Origin: an uncultured Spirochaetales bacterium
Lineage (GTDB): Bacteria > Spirochaetota > Spirochaetia > Sphaerochaetales > Sphaerochaetaceae
Length of the DNA stretch: 43,279 bases
NCBI GenBank assembly: GCA_944390045.1
Contig: CALXOO010000019.1
Location: forward strand, 1 to 43,279
Reading direction: 5' to 3'
In this document: positions 22,974-32,649 of the stretch, one piece after another
Layout: each line of letters begins with the position of its first letter
How positions within the stretch are numbered: the first letter of the stretch is position 1
Made by a program: the position numbers and the translations under genes
The notes under the pieces: generated by a model
What the model saw: the letters and a program-made list of their open reading frames with translations, nothing else
The model's database searches: none
What the model was told of the DNA's origin: nothing

Positions 22974-23892
22974 CATAACAGAATACACAGATGCATTTAT
23001 GGGCTACCTGGACGGGGAACGCAAACTGTCAGTCAACACGCAGCTTGCCTATTCCAGTGATCTCGAGGACTTCCAGGATTATCTGGCTGACCGCGGAATC
23101 GGTATAGAGGACTTCTCCCTTCATGACGCGCGCGACTATGTCAGGTATCTGAAGAGTGAATGGTCCGAGAAGAGCGTGAAGCGCAAGATTTCCGCCGTCA
23201 GGACTTTTTTCTCCTTCCTAGTGCGAAGATCATATCTTGATGACAACGTTTTTGCGCTCATTTCTATTCCTCAGGGATCATTCCACCTGCCAAGCGTTCT
23301 TAGCCAGAGAGAGGTTTCACAGCTTCTGGACTACCGCAGTGATGACGGCTTTGACGGAATACGCGACCATTTCCTCTTTCTCTTTCTATACAACACCGGC
23401 GCCAGAATCAGTGAGGCCCTGTCTGTCGATGTCCCGATGATAGAGAAGGGCCAGCGGCGCATCAGGATAAGGGGAAAGGGAGGGAAGATACGTTTTCTCT
23501 TTCTCTCACCGGTGACCATGGATGAGCTTGAGGATTATCTAAGTGCACGCCGCAGGCAGCTGGAGATCTGCGGATGTACGCAGGAGAATGCACTTTTCAT
23601 CTCATCGCGCGGCAGAAGGTTGCCCTTTTCAAGTGCGCACGTTATTTTTAGCAATGCGAAAGAGGCTCTGGGGTGGCAGAAAGAGTTTACTCCGCACACG
23701 CTCAGGCATACTTTTGCGACGCATCTGCTTGACAATGGTGCGGACATAAGGGTGGTTCAGTCCCTGCTGGGACATGAGAGCATCTCAACCACCCAGATCT
23801 ATACGCATGTGTCGCGCTCAGGCCTTCACAAGGTCTATGATGAGTGCCACCCGCATGCGAAGGGAGTGGAGAATGGGAAAACTAGATCTTAA
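22909..23892 (+). CDS. xerC: Tyrosine recombinase XerC (CodV position)
   Basis: Second Xer recombinase, 327 aa with an N-terminal SAM-like domain and a complete catalytic set: Arg in GARISEAL, Lys in [32 protein letters not shown] and Tyr in IYTHVS. Its place directly before hslVU is that of codV/xerC in many bacteria, so XerC is the likely identity. The GTG start at 22909 is supported by a perfect AGGAGGG (22896-22902) 6 nt upstream; it overlaps the DprA-like gene by 65 nt. Its end overlaps the hslV start by 20 nt. Confidence 0.87.
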   Translation: MQRTAASAIMGTATESSATVIDITEYTDAFMGYLDGERKLSVNTQLAYSSDLEDFQDYLADRGIGIEDFSLHDARDYVRYLKSEWSEKSVKRKISAVRTFFSFLVRRSYLDDNVFALISIPQGSFHLPSVLSQREVSQLLDYRSDDGFDGIRDHFLFLFLYNTGARISEALSVDVPMIEKGQRRIRIRGKGGKIRFLFLSPVTMDELEDYLSARRRQLEICGCTQENALFISSRGRRLPFSSAHVIFSNAKEALGWQKEFTPHTLRHTFATHLLDNGADIRVVQSLLGHESISTTQIYTHVSRSGLHKVYDECHPHAKGVENGKTRS

Positions 23893-24418
23893 GGGCACGA
23901 CTATAGTCTGTGTCAGGAAGAATGGAAGAATAGCCATCGCAGGAGATGGACAGGTCACCGGAGGGCAGAACTATGTCGTTAAGGGCAATGCCCGCAAGGT
24001 CAGGAGGATCTACAATGACAAAATCGTCATAGGATTCGCCGGAACGACCGCTGACGCGATAACGCTATATGAGCTCTTCGAGCAGAAACTTGGCAGCGCC
24101 AACGGCGATCTTACCAGGGCTGCGGTCGACCTGGCCAAGCAGTGGAGGGTGGACAAGCAGCTCAGGAACCTCGAGGCCCTGATGCTTGCGACTGACGGAA
24201 AGCGGATGTTCTACATCTCAGGTACCGGCGACGTGCTGGAGCCGGATGATGACTGCATGGCAATCGGCAGCGGAGGAAACTACGCACTTGCCGCTGCCAG
24301 AGCCTATCTGGACAGCGGAGTCGCTCTTGAGGCGGACGAGATCGCAAGACGCTGCATAAAGATCGCAAGCGGAATCTGCGTCTACACGAACGACCACATC
24401 ATCTGCGAAGTGTGTTAG
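23873..24418 (+). CDS. hslV: HslV (ClpQ) protease subunit
   Basis: Threonine peptidase that forms two stacked hexamers capped by Hsl[23 protein letters not shown] carries the catalytic Thr (T9 counting from the chosen ATG), so an 8-residue propeptide (MGKLDLKG) would have to be removed, unlike E. coli HslV, which needs only Met removal. GFAGTTADA and [17 protein letters not shown] follow. 181 aa is normal. ATG 23873 is chosen by the family N-terminus and the GGGAGTGGAG region upstream; the longer in-frame extension belongs to xerC. 12 nt separate it from hslU. Confidence 0.94.
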   Translation: MGKLDLKGTTIVCVRKNGRIAIAGDGQVTGGQNYVVKGNARKVRRIYNDKIVIGFAGTTADAITLYELFEQKLGSANGDLTRAAVDLAKQWRVDKQLRNLEALMLATDGKRMFYISGTGDVLEPDDDCMAIGSGGNYALAAARAYLDSGVALEADEIARRCIKIASGICVYTNDHIICEVC

Positions 24419-24430
24419 GAGAATTAGAAT

Positions 24431-25777
24431 ATGGGAAAGAAACTTGATGAGATGTTTCCGAGCGAGATCGTTGCATCTCTCGACAAATACGTGATCGGCC
24501 AGGCTGAGGCCAAGAAGATGATCGCCATCGCGATCCGCAACAGGAGCAGGAGAAAGCTCCTGTCAGAAGAGCTCAGGGATGAGGTCAGCCCGAAGAACAT
24601 CCTGATGATCGGACCGACCGGAGTGGGAAAGACTGAGATCGCCCGCAGGATAGCGAAGCTGGCAAATGCGCCCTTCATCAAGGTGGAGGCGACAAAGTAC
24701 ACCGAGGTAGGTTATGTGGGCCGTGATGTGGAGTCAATGGTCAAGGACCTGATGGCCTCCGCGATCAACATGGTCAGCGCCGAGATGGCCAAGCTCAAGG
24801 AGAACGAGGTCAACAAGGCAGTTGAGGAAAGACTGCTTGATCTTCTGCTTCCGACAGTCAAGAAGGATGTTTCGGAGGGCAGCGTCGTCCAGTCGTCGGA
24901 TGTCTCGACCCGCGAGCAGTTCCGCGACATGCTGCGCCGCGGAGTCTTTGATGACAAGATGGTTGAGATGACGGTCGCCAATACCGGACGGGTTGAGATC
25001 GGTGTCATGGGAGGGGGAACCTCAATGGACGATATCCAGGAGGCCATGAGCAACATTGGAAGCCTCTTCCAGAAGCCCCGCAAGCGCCGGCTCACTGTCA
25101 GGCGCGCCAGGGAAGTCCTCACTGAGGAGGAGACAGCGAAGGCCGTTGACCGGGACAAGGTAGTCGAGGAGGCGAGAGTCCGCACTGAGCAGATGGGCAT
25201 CATCTTCATCGATGAGATCGACAAGATCGCGGGAGGAAACAGCCAGAGCAGGGGAGAGGTCTCACGCGAGGGAGTGCAGAGGGACATCCTGCCGATAGTC
25301 GAAGGCACGAAGGTCTCCACCAAGTGGGGAGTCGTCGACACGACCAACATCCTCTTCATCGCCTCAGGTGCCTTCTCCGTCTCAAAGCCGAGCGACCTTA
25401 TTCCAGAGCTTCAGGGCCGCTTCCCTATCCGCGTTGAGCTCAGCGCCCTCTCAAGCGATGACTTCTACAGGATACTCACTGAACCCGAGAATGCGCTGAC
25501 CAAGCAGTATGCTGCGCTGCTGGCCACTGAGAACGTGACGCTGGACTTCACTGACGACGGACTGCGCCGTGTCGCACAGATCGCCTACCAGGTGAACAGC
25601 GACACTGACAACATCGGGGCGAGAAGACTCCATACAGTCATGGAGAAGCTTGTGGAGGAAGTGAGCTTCAGGGCTGAGGACTTCGCAGGCCAGACCGTCA
25701 CGATCGATGCGCCATACGTCGACGAGAGACTCAGCGAGATCGCCCAGAGCCAGGATCTCTCGAGGTTCATCCTCTGA
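24431..25777 (+). CDS. hslU: HslU (ClpY) ATPase subunit
   Basis: AAA+ unfoldase that feeds HslV. N-terminal SEIVASLDKYVIGQAEAKK, Walker A GPTGVGKT (61-68), GYVGRDVESMV pore region, I-domain (about 110-245), Walker B GIIFIDEIDKI, sensor and C-terminal DLSRFIL tail that inserts into HslV. 448 aa is normal. AGGAG lies upstream of ATG 24431. The flhF-like gene follows after 13 nt. Confidence 0.97.
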   Translation: MGKKLDEMFPSEIVASLDKYVIGQAEAKKMIAIAIRNRSRRKLLSEELRDEVSPKNILMIGPTGVGKTEIARRIAKLANAPFIKVEATKYTEVGYVGRDVESMVKDLMASAINMVSAEMAKLKENEVNKAVEERLLDLLLPTVKKDVSEGSVVQSSDVSTREQFRDMLRRGVFDDKMVEMTVANTGRVEIGVMGGGTSMDDIQEAMSNIGSLFQKPRKRRLTVRRAREVLTEEETAKAVDRDKVVEEARVRTEQMGIIFIDEIDKIAGGNSQSRGEVSREGVQRDILPIVEGTKVSTKWGVVDTTNILFIASGAFSVSKPSDLIPELQGRFPIRVELSALSSDDFYRILTEPENALTKQYAALLATENVTLDFTDDGLRRVAQIAYQVNSDTDNIGARRLHTVMEKLVEEVSFRAEDFAGQTVTIDAPYVDERLSEIAQSQDLSRFIL

Positions 25778-25790
25778 GCGGAGGCCGGCA

Positions 25791-26882
25791 ATGGAATACA
25801 TCACCATCGTCAGTGACACATACGAGAAGGCACTGGAGGAGGCCGGAAGGAAATACGGCAACCGGGTACGTGTTCACTCCAGAAGGGAATACACTGTCGG
25901 CGGAGGCCTTTTCAGAAAGAAACGCAGAAGGTGTGAGCTGACCTGCTATCTTGTCAGTGAGAAGGAGGCGGACAGGCAGACTGTCTCGAAACAGGATCTC
26001 AGGGAGTTCGAGCGTGAGGCCCGCACTCCCGATCCGAGCAGTCTCACTGACGAGGAGAAGCTTGACACTCTCCAGCCGGCCAAGGAAGTCGGTCTGGAGG
26101 GGGAGGCTGAGCGGATCCTGGATCTTAACAGCATATCACTGCGGCTGCGTGAGCATATTCTTGACGGTTTCGAAGCGGGCGAGGACCTGCAGCTGTCGCT
26201 CTCCGACAGGATAATCTCATCAGTCCGCATTGACCATGAGCACCAGGCCCATCCCTCACGCTACCAGATCTTCATCGGCCCGACAGGCAGCGGCAAGACC
26301 ACGACACTTGCCAAGATCGCCAGTCTGTACAAGACAGTCGGGAGGGATGTGGGGATCATCTCGCTGGACAGCTACCGCGTGGGTGCCTTTGAGCAGATCA
26401 GTGCCTTCGCCGATGCCTTCGGGATGCCCAGCATCCTGGTCAGCGATGAGGACCAGGTGATCACTGCCAGAGAGAAGATGGCGGACAAGGATCTGGTCCT
26501 GGTAGACACGATGGGGCTTTCTCCGGATGATGTCGCGCTGAACCTCAAGCTCAAGGGGCTTCTTTCTCTCTTTGAGGAAAACAGCACGTCATATCTGCTG
26601 ACCTGCCCTGCCAGCATAAGGACAGAGGACATGCTGCGTCAGTACCGCCACTACATGGGGCAGATACGAAGGATAGACTCCCTGATAGTCACAAAACTTG
26701 ATGAGAGCGAGAGCATAGGAAGCTTTCTCACCTTCGCCTACGAGGTTGACAGGCCTGTCTCGTTCTGCGCGAACGGGCAGGGGGTTCCAGATGATCTCAA
26801 GAAGGCGTCGACACTCGTGATAATGGAGTATCTCAAGGGATTCAACCGGGATTTCAAGGCGATCATCGGTCAGCTGACCTGA
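25791..26882 (+). CDS. FlhF-like SRP-family GTPase
   Basis: SRP-type GTPase of the FlhF branch (363 aa). Variable N-terminal B-like domain (about 1-100: YITIVSDTYEKALEEAGRKYG...), helical N domain, and G domain with P-loop GPTGSGKTTTLAKIA (163-177), SLDSYRVGAFEQ (191-202), and TKLDES. The G3 motif, normally DTAGR, reads DTMGLS (239-244), which may affect GTP hydrolysis. FlhF normally places or counts flagella; no flagellar gene is in the window. GGAGG (25780-25784) lies 6 nt before ATG 25791. Its 3' end overlaps ftsI tail to tail by 13 nt. Confidence 0.8.
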   Translation: MEYITIVSDTYEKALEEAGRKYGNRVRVHSRREYTVGGGLFRKKRRRCELTCYLVSEKEADRQTVSKQDLREFEREARTPDPSSLTDEEKLDTLQPAKEVGLEGEAERILDLNSISLRLREHILDGFEAGEDLQLSLSDRIISSVRIDHEHQAHPSRYQIFIGPTGSGKTTTLAKIASLYKTVGRDVGIISLDSYRVGAFEQISAFADAFGMPSILVSDEDQVITAREKMADKDLVLVDTMGLSPDDVALNLKLKGLLSLFEENSTSYLLTCPASIRTEDMLRQYRHYMGQIRRIDSLIVTKLDESESIGSFLTFAYEVDRPVSFCANGQGVPDDLKKASTLVIMEYLKGFNRDFKAIIGQLT

Positions 26883-28543
26883 AGCACCCGGGCTCCCTGG
26901 GAAGTCAGCTTGCCCTGGCTCAGCAGACCGCGCACGATCGCCGCGCAGCCCGGTGCCGCCACATCCGCGCCCCAGACGCTGTTGCCGCGCGGGGCGCTGA
27001 CCGCGATGTAAATGATATACTGAGGTTCGTCTGCCGGAGCGAGCAGTATAGTGCTTGCAAGATTCGTCCCGTCACTGTAGCGTCCTGTCTCCGGGTTGAT
27101 TATCTCGGCGGTTCCCGTCTTCCCGGCAAGACTTATGTTGTCCATGCGGGCCTTTGAAGCCGTGCCTTCCTCGACAGCAGTTACCATGTAGCTTCTGATC
27201 TGACGCGCAGTCTCCGCACTCATCACCCTGCGGCCTTCCTCCGGCGTGTTCCTGTACAGCTCATTGCCGGAATGGTCTGTTATCGTACTGATGACAGAAA
27301 GAGGCACCATCACGCCGTCATTCGCGATTGCAGTTGCCGCCTGGACGATCTGCAACGCGTTGACGTTTATCTCCTGCCCGAAAGCCATAGTGGCCTTGCT
27401 GCGTGCTGACCAGGAGTTGACGGGTGAGATGTAGCCGGCGCTCAGACCCGGTACCGGAAGTTCAGGCCTGCTGCCGAAACCCAGACTTGTCAGATAGTCG
27501 TAGAAATCCTCGTCTGAAAGCTGGAGGCACCAGCTCGCAATGGCTCCGTTGCAGCTCAGGCTGACCATCTGACGGGCGTCGACCTGGCCGTGCGGAGTGT
27601 GACAGCCGATTGTGAAGCTCGTGCCGTTGACGGTGAATGTCTCGCTGCCGTCGCAGATGAAGGGCGTCTGTACATCCACGCCGGCGTCCATGCACCTGGC
27701 GAGCGTGAAGATTTTGAAGACGCTTCCCGGCTCGTAGTTGTATGCGGCACAGCGGTTGAGCCTCTGGTCAGGCGTTGAGAGATTGAAGTAGTTGAGGTCA
27801 TACCAGGGATACGAGGACATTGCCAGGATCTCTCCTGTTCTGGCATCCGCGACAAGAGCCATGATGTAGTCAGGATTGTTCTCATATGCGATGTTCTGCA
27901 CCTGCACATCGACCAGGTACTGTATGTCCATGTCAAGCGTAAGCGCGATGTCTGCGCCGTATGTCACATCCTCACCAAGCCCCGGGTAGGGTGAGAGTAT
28001 GTCATCGAAGCGGTATTCAAGGCCCTCAGCACCGACGCCCTCGCGGTTCATGAAACCGATCAGCTGACAGGCATGGAAGAGACTGGCATAGCTTCTGGTC
28101 TGGACCCTGGTTATGTCGATGCAGCCGCCCAGGCCCGCATCCTGCACTGCCTTTGTGAGTTCCTCTGCCGTTGTCATGTCGATGTTTGACCTGATCAGGG
28201 CGTAGGTGCTGTAATCAGCGGCCCTGTCAATGATCTCATCGACAGTCATCGAGATGTACGGAGAGACTGTCATCGCGGCGAAGTCAAGGTCATCGACCGC
28301 ATTGAGACGGAAATACAGGTTCCAGCTGCTGGTCTGACTGGCCATGACATTTCCGTTCCTGTCCGTGATGTCGCCGCGCACGACAGCCTGCGCGACGGCC
28401 GGGTCGTCATAGCTTTTGGCCGTGTCTTTCTCAACAATGACGATGTATGCTATCCTGACAGCAAAAAGGATGAATAGTGCAAGCGTTATGCCGAGGTATA
28501 CGGATGGCGTTCTGTTTTTTGAATCCTGGGCCATTGGGTCCAT
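26870..28543 (-). CDS. ftsI: Class B penicillin-binding protein, FtsI/PBP3-like transpeptidase
   Basis: Septal transpeptidase that crosslinks peptidoglycan with FtsW. One N-terminal membrane helix (VYLGITLALFILFAVRIAYIVIV), pedestal domain with RGDITDRNG (56-64), and an intact penicillin-binding site: S274-V-F-K277 (SxxK), S330-C-N332 (SxN), and K475-T-G (KTG). 557 aa fits FtsI. It is not in the main division cluster, where ftsI usually follows ftsL, but 12 kb downstream on the other strand. A TATAAT overlaps ATG 28543, so the mRNA may begin near the second in-frame ATG (28534), which would then be the true, leaderless start. No Shine-Dalgarno sequence precedes either ATG. Confidence 0.9.
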   Translation of the reverse strand: MDPMAQDSKNRTPSVYLGITLALFILFAVRIAYIVIVEKDTAKSYDDPAVAQAVVRGDITDRNGNVMASQTSSWNLYFRLNAVDDLDFAAMTVSPYISMTVDEIIDRAADYSTYALIRSNIDMTTAEELTKAVQDAGLGGCIDITRVQTRSYASLFHACQLIGFMNREGVGAEGLEYRFDDILSPYPGLGEDVTYGADIALTLDMDIQYLVDVQVQNIAYENNPDYIMALVADARTGEILAMSSYPWYDLNYFNLSTPDQRLNRCAAYNYEPGSVFKIFTLARCMDAGVDVQTPFICDGSETFTVNGTSFTIGCHTPHGQVDARQMVSLSCNGAIASWCLQLSDEDFYDYLTSLGFGSRPELPVPGLSAGYISPVNSWSARSKATMAFGQEINVNALQIVQAATAIANDGVMVPLSVISTITDHSGNELYRNTPEEGRRVMSAETARQIRSYMVTAVEEGTASKARMDNISLAGKTGTAEIINPETGRYSDGTNLASTILLAPADEPQYIIYIAVSAPRGNSVWGADVAAPGCAAIVRGLLSQGKLTSQGARVLQVS

Positions 28544-28570
28544 TATAATTTGCTGAAGGGTTATGGTAAA
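28519..28570. promoter_or_regulatory. Divergent promoters with overlapping -10 boxes
   Basis: ATTATAAT at 28542-28549 contains TATAAT on both strands (minus 28547-28542, plus 28544-28549). For ftsI (minus) the -35 is TTTACC (28570-28565) at 17 bp. For the LysM gene (plus) a weaker TTGAAT (28519-28524) lies 19 bp upstream. Two polymerases could not occupy the site together, so the two wall genes would be expressed in alternation. The 26-bp gap between the gene starts leaves no room for separate elements. Confidence 0.5.
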
Positions 28571-29721
28571 TGGGAAGGGAAAACTATGATGACATGGTGG
28601 AGAATGGCAGGAGGCGTCCGCAGCGTTCTGGCGGGAAGGTCGGACTCATCGCCATCTTCGGAGTCCTGATCTGTGCAATCGCCGTCCTCCTGGTGCTCAT
28701 ACTCTCACCCGTTGAGGACCAGGAGACACAGCCGCAGGGGCAGGAACCGGTCACTGTCGAGATCAGACAGCCTGAGATTGTCACGCAGGAAGCTGAAGAG
28801 AGCTCTCAGCCAGAGACTGCGGACCAGGAGACTGTGTCTGCCGCCAGTGTGCAGCCTGCAGCGGCTGACATGACCGCAACGCCTGCAGCTGCGGCAGGCG
28901 AGAGCGCACAGTCAATCAGGCCTTCGTCCACGGCGGCGGAAACCGGACGCACCAGGGCCGTTGACCTTGTCAGTGCCCAGAACCTCGCTTCTTTCGATTC
29001 CTCCGACCACCTCATATACATCACGCATACAGTAAAGGAAGGCGAGGACCTTGCCTCAATAGCCCAGTCCTACGGCCGTGATGTCAGCACGCTGATCTCA
29101 GTCAACGGGATCAGAAACCTTGCCGCAGTCGTTCCCGGTGTCCAGCTCAGGATACCGAACATGGACGGGCAGATTTACATAGTCCAGAACGGTGACATGC
29201 TTTCAACCATTGCCAGATCCTTCAATCCGGATCTCGGCTGGCAGACACTGATGGATGTCAACGGACTCACGAGCGAGAACATAAGAGTGGGACAGGAGCT
29301 GTTCATCCCGGCGCTTAAAGCCAGCTCTGATGAGTCGCTGCAGAGTACCGGACTCTCGTTCTCCTCTCCTCTGGATGGAACTGTCTATGCCTCATTCGGC
29401 CAGCTTTTCAACGGCATGTCACTTGACGGAGTCCTGATCTCCGCAAGCGCCGGTTCCGCGGTCAGGGCCGCCTGTGCGGGAGTCGTGGTCGATGCGGGCA
29501 GGGCCGACAGTCTGGGCCGCTTCGTGTCGATCCAGCATGATCAGGGCTACAAGACCTACTATTACAATCTTGAGACTGTAAACGTACAGATAGGGGGCGA
29601 GGTGGAGGAAGGCCAGGTCATAGGAGCAGTAGGCTCATCCAGTACGGCATTCAGCCGGCCGACGCTTTATTTCATAATCGAGCAGGGCGGTATCAGGCTG
29701 AATCCGGAGCTCTTCATCTGA
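28570..29721 (+). CDS. Membrane-anchored protein with two LysM domains and a degenerate LytM (M23) domain
   Basis: 383-aa envelope protein: short cytoplasmic tail, one membrane helix (GLIAIFGVLICAIAVLLVLIL), a long Gln/Glu/Ala/Pro-rich linker (about 50-150), two LysM peptidoglycan-binding domains (HTVKEGEDLASIAQSYG... and YIVQNGDMLSTIARSFN...), and a C-terminal LytM domain (SPLDGTVYASFGQ... to the end). The zinc ligands are lost: the usual H..G.D reads FNGMSLDG, Y.H reads YYYNLE, and HLHFE reads TLYFIIE. It is probably not a peptidase but, like EnvC or NlpD, may activate amidases at the septum (inferred). It diverges from ftsI by 26 bp. Confidence 0.82.
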   Translation: MGRENYDDMVENGRRRPQRSGGKVGLIAIFGVLICAIAVLLVLILSPVEDQETQPQGQEPVTVEIRQPEIVTQEAEESSQPETADQETVSAASVQPAAADMTATPAAAAGESAQSIRPSSTAAETGRTRAVDLVSAQNLASFDSSDHLIYITHTVKEGEDLASIAQSYGRDVSTLISVNGIRNLAAVVPGVQLRIPNMDGQIYIVQNGDMLSTIARSFNPDLGWQTLMDVNGLTSENIRVGQELFIPALKASSDESLQSTGLSFSSPLDGTVYASFGQLFNGMSLDGVLISASAGSAVRAACAGVVVDAGRADSLGRFVSIQHDQGYKTYYYNLETVNVQIGGEVEEGQVIGAVGSSSTAFSRPTLYFIIEQGGIRLNPELFI

Positions 29722-29740
29722 CTTTCAGCTGATTAAGACA

Positions 29741-29772
29741 GAGGGCTGAAGCTCATTGCCGCTTCAGCCCTC
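29741..29772. terminator. Perfect 12-bp hairpin between convergent genes
   Basis: GAGGGCTGAAGC (29741-29752) pairs perfectly with GCTTCAGCCCTC (29761-29772) around TCATTGCC. It lies 20 nt after the LysM/LytM gene and 8 nt after secA (on the other strand). No long T-run follows on either strand, but stem strength and position indicate a bidirectional transcript end. Confidence 0.65.
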
Positions 29773-29779
29773 CTGCATT

Positions 29780-32554
29780 TCACTGACCCTTTCCGCAGCA
29801 GTTCTTGTATTTCTTGCCGCTGCCGCAGGGACAGGGATCGTTCCGTCCGACCTTGGGGGAAGTGCGCACCACAGTCGTCGTGTTCATCGCCGACTGTGTC
29901 ACATGGCCTTCCTGTGGCCGGGGACGGGCCACATCAGGCCTGGAGAGCGTGAGTTTGCGCTGTCCAGGTGCTCCCTGTGACGGATTCCTCTTTAGGACGA
30001 ACTTGCTTGCGACTGCCGTCCTGCAGACATTCTCGCTGATCTCGTCAAGCATTCTGTCATAGGCATCACTTGCCTCATTCTTGTACTCGACAAGCGGATT
30101 CTTCTGGGCGTAGCTCCTCAGCTGTGAGGCGTCCTTGATCTCATCCAGAACATCCAGGTGGTCAATCCATCTCTTGTCGATGTTCCTCAGGTAGACTGTC
30201 CTGAGGAAGAAATTGAAGACAGGCTTTGTCAGCAGCTTTTCCTTCTCATCCAGGATAGTGTCTATTCTCTCTGCGACAGTGTTCACGGGGCTGGCCGCGA
30301 ACTCCTCATCCGTGAGATTGAAATTCGTCGTGAAGGTCCGCTGGAGCGCCTCCCTGAAGGCGGATGCGCCTTCTTTCTGGTGCTCATCGTACAGCGACTG
30401 TGTGAAGATCCTGCAGTTTTCCTTTATCCTTGACAGAAGGTCATCGCTTTCAAGGATCTCGTCCCTCTGCTCATAGATGTAGTTTCTCTCCTCATTGAGC
30501 ACGTCGTCATAGTCAAGCAGTCTCTTCCTGATCTCAAAGTTGCGCTCCTCGACCCTGATCTGGGCCTTCTCAATGGCGTTTGTCAGCATCTTGTTCTCAA
30601 GGGGCGTTCCGTCATTCATTCCGAGCCTGCCTACAATGGAGCGCACGGAATCAGAAGCGAAGAGGCGCATGAGAGTGTCCTCCATCGAGACGAAGAAACG
30701 GGAACGGCCCGGGTCTCCCTGGCGTCCGCTGCGTCCCCTGAGCTGGTTGTCGATTCTCCTGGACTCATGGCGCTCGCTGCCGATAATGTAAAGTCCGCCG
30801 AGGGCCTTGACCTCCTCATAGGCCTTCTTCCACTGCGGCATGATTTCCTCGACAGCCGCCCTGAGTGTCTCGGCGTCTGCCTCGCTGCCGACCTTCTTCA
30901 TCGCAAGATGTTCCGGGCTTCCGCCAAGCTTGATGTCCGTTCCGCGTCCGGCCATGTTGGTCGAGATCGTGACAGCTCCCCTGGCTCCGGCCTCTCCGAT
31001 GATGAAGGCCTCTCTTGCGTGATTCTTGGCGTTGAGGACCTCGTGGGGGATGCCTGCTCGTCTGAACAGCTTCGAGAGTGCCTCGGACTTTTCGATCGAG
31101 ACGGTTCCTACAAGCACCGGCTGGCCTGTGGCGTGAATCTTCTTCACTTCCTCCACTATGGCATTGAACTTCATCTCCTCGTTGTAGTAGATCAGGTCAG
31201 GAAGGTCCACGCGCTGGATGGGCCGGTTGGTCGGAACCACCACTACGTCCAGATCGTATATTGTCTTGAACTCATTGGCCTCTGTGTCAGCTGTGCCTGT
31301 CATTCCGCTGAGCTTCGTGTACATTCTGAAGAAGTTCTGGAAGGTTATTGTCGCGAAGGTCTTGCTCTGTCCGAGGATCTTCACACCTTCCTTTGCCTCG
31401 ATTGCCTGGTGCAGACCGCCTGAATAGCGGCGTCCGGGCAGGACGCGGCCGGTGAACTGGTCAACGATTTCCACCTGTCCGTCCCTGACGACATAGTCGA
31501 CATCCCGCTCATAGAGGCGGTGAGCGATCACTGCCTCTGTGCAGTAATGGATCATCTCGAAGTTCCCGTCGTCATAGATGCTTGTGACATCATTGCCATT
31601 CTCGTCAGTACTGGTGACAAGCAGACCCTGGTTCCTGAGTATGCGCTCCAGATTGTCGATTCCCTGTTTCGTGAAAGTCACGTTCTTGCTCTTCTCGTCA
31701 AGTCTGTAGTCGCCCCTCTCATCAAAGGCCTCCACAGTCCTGCGGTCAAGCATCTCCATCTTTGTCAGCTCGTAGTAGTCTCCTGTCTCCGGATTCTTCT
31801 CGCATTCCTTGAGGAAGCGGACAATGCCGTCGGCCGCCTTGACCTGTCTGGAATCGTCCTCTGCCTGTCCTGAGATGATCAGGGGAGTGCGGGCCTCATC
31901 TATGAGGATGGAGTCGATCTCGTCAACGATGCAGTAGTTGTGTCCGCGCTGGACCTTGTCCTCAAGTCTCCACTGCATGTTGTCGCGCAGATAATCGAAA
32001 CCGAATTCGTTGTTCGTACCATATGTGATGTCGCAGGCGTAGGCCTGCTTTTTCGCATTCTTGTCCTGGTTGGATGAGATGAAGCCTGTGGTCAGGCCCA
32101 GGTAGGCATAGACTGGTCCCATCCAGGAGGCATCCCTTCCGGCGAGGTACTCGTTTACCGTGACTACATGCACTCCCTTTCCTGACAGCGCATTGAGGTA
32201 GGCTGCAGGCACACAGGTCAGTGTCTTTCCCTCACCGGTCTTCATTTCAAGTATATTCCCCTGGTGGAGCACGACGGCACCCATTATCTGCACGTCATAG
32301 TGCCGCTCGCCAAGCACTCTGGCGCTGGCCTCCCTGGCCATGGCGAATGCCTTCGGCAGGATTTCGTCAAGCGTTGTCTTTCCTGCCCGGACAGCTTCCT
32401 TCCAGGTGGCGGTCTGCGCGACCATGTCCTCATGACTCAGGCCCTTAGCCCAGTCCCCCTGACTGTTGACAGCGGCCACGATCGGGTTGAGCCTTCTCAT
32501 GTCCTTGTCATGTTTCGTTCCGCCGAAGAGGGCGGCTAGTATGTTCTTTCCCAT
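29780..32554 (-). CDS. secA: Preprotein translocase ATPase SecA
   Basis: Motor ATPase that pushes unfolded preproteins through SecYEG. NBD1 has the Walker [10 protein letters not shown]; the [19 protein letters not shown] block is typical; NBD2 has [19 protein letters not shown] and [11 protein letters not shown]; the C-terminus has the zinc-binding SEC-C motif [13 protein letters not shown]. 924 aa is a normal full length. No Shine-Dalgarno sequence precedes ATG 32554. A candidate promoter (TTTCCA, 17 bp, TATCAT at 32571-32566) would give a leader of about 5 nt. It diverges from murG (95 nt between starts). Confidence 0.97.
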   Translation of the reverse strand: MGKNILAALFGGTKHDKDMRRLNPIVAAVNSQGDWAKGLSHEDMVAQTATWKEAVRAGKTTLDEILPKAFAMAREASARVLGERHYDVQIMGAVVLHQGNILEMKTGEGKTLTCVPAAYLNALSGKGVHVVTVNEYLAGRDASWMGPVYAYLGLTTGFISSNQDKNAKKQAYACDITYGTNNEFGFDYLRDNMQWRLEDKVQRGHNYCIVDEIDSILIDEARTPLIISGQAEDDSRQVKAADGIVRFLKECEKNPETGDYYELTKMEMLDRRTVEAFDERGDYRLDEKSKNVTFTKQGIDNLERILRNQGLLVTSTDENGNDVTSIYDDGNFEMIHYCTEAVIAHRLYERDVDYVVRDGQVEIVDQFTGRVLPGRRYSGGLHQAIEAKEGVKILGQSKTFATITFQNFFRMYTKLSGMTGTADTEANEFKTIYDLDVVVVPTNRPIQRVDLPDLIYYNEEMKFNAIVEEVKKIHATGQPVLVGTVSIEKSEALSKLFRRAGIPHEVLNAKNHAREAFIIGEAGARGAVTISTNMAGRGTDIKLGGSPEHLAMKKVGSEADAETLRAAVEEIMPQWKKAYEEVKALGGLYIIGSERHESRRIDNQLRGRSGRQGDPGRSRFFVSMEDTLMRLFASDSVRSIVGRLGMNDGTPLENKMLTNAIEKAQIRVEERNFEIRKRLLDYDDVLNEERNYIYEQRDEILESDDLLSRIKENCRIFTQSLYDEHQKEGASAFREALQRTFTTNFNLTDEEFAASPVNTVAERIDTILDEKEKLLTKPVFNFFLRTVYLRNIDKRWIDHLDVLDEIKDASQLRSYAQKNPLVEYKNEASDAYDRMLDEISENVCRTAVASKFVLKRNPSQGAPGQRKLTLSRPDVARPRPQEGHVTQSAMNTTTVVRTSPKVGRNDPCPCGSGKKYKNCCGKGQ

Positions 32555-32612
32555 AACGAATGCAAATGATAATAAAAAAGGGGATCAGTGGAAACTGCTG
32601 CTGTGTGTCATA

Positions 32613-32642
32613 TTGACTCACATTCGCCGCTGGAAGTATCTT
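32613..32642 (+). promoter_or_regulatory. Promoter of the murG block, apparently leaderless
   Basis: TTGACT (32613-32618), 18-bp spacer, TATCTT (32637-32642), then 7 nt to ATG 32650. The predicted start is at the A of the ATG or next to it. The sequence before the ATG (TTTTCTGCC) has no Shine-Dalgarno character. The rest of the 95-bp gap to secA shows an A/T tract and nothing else recognisable. Confidence 0.5.
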
Positions 32643-32649
32643 TTCTGCC

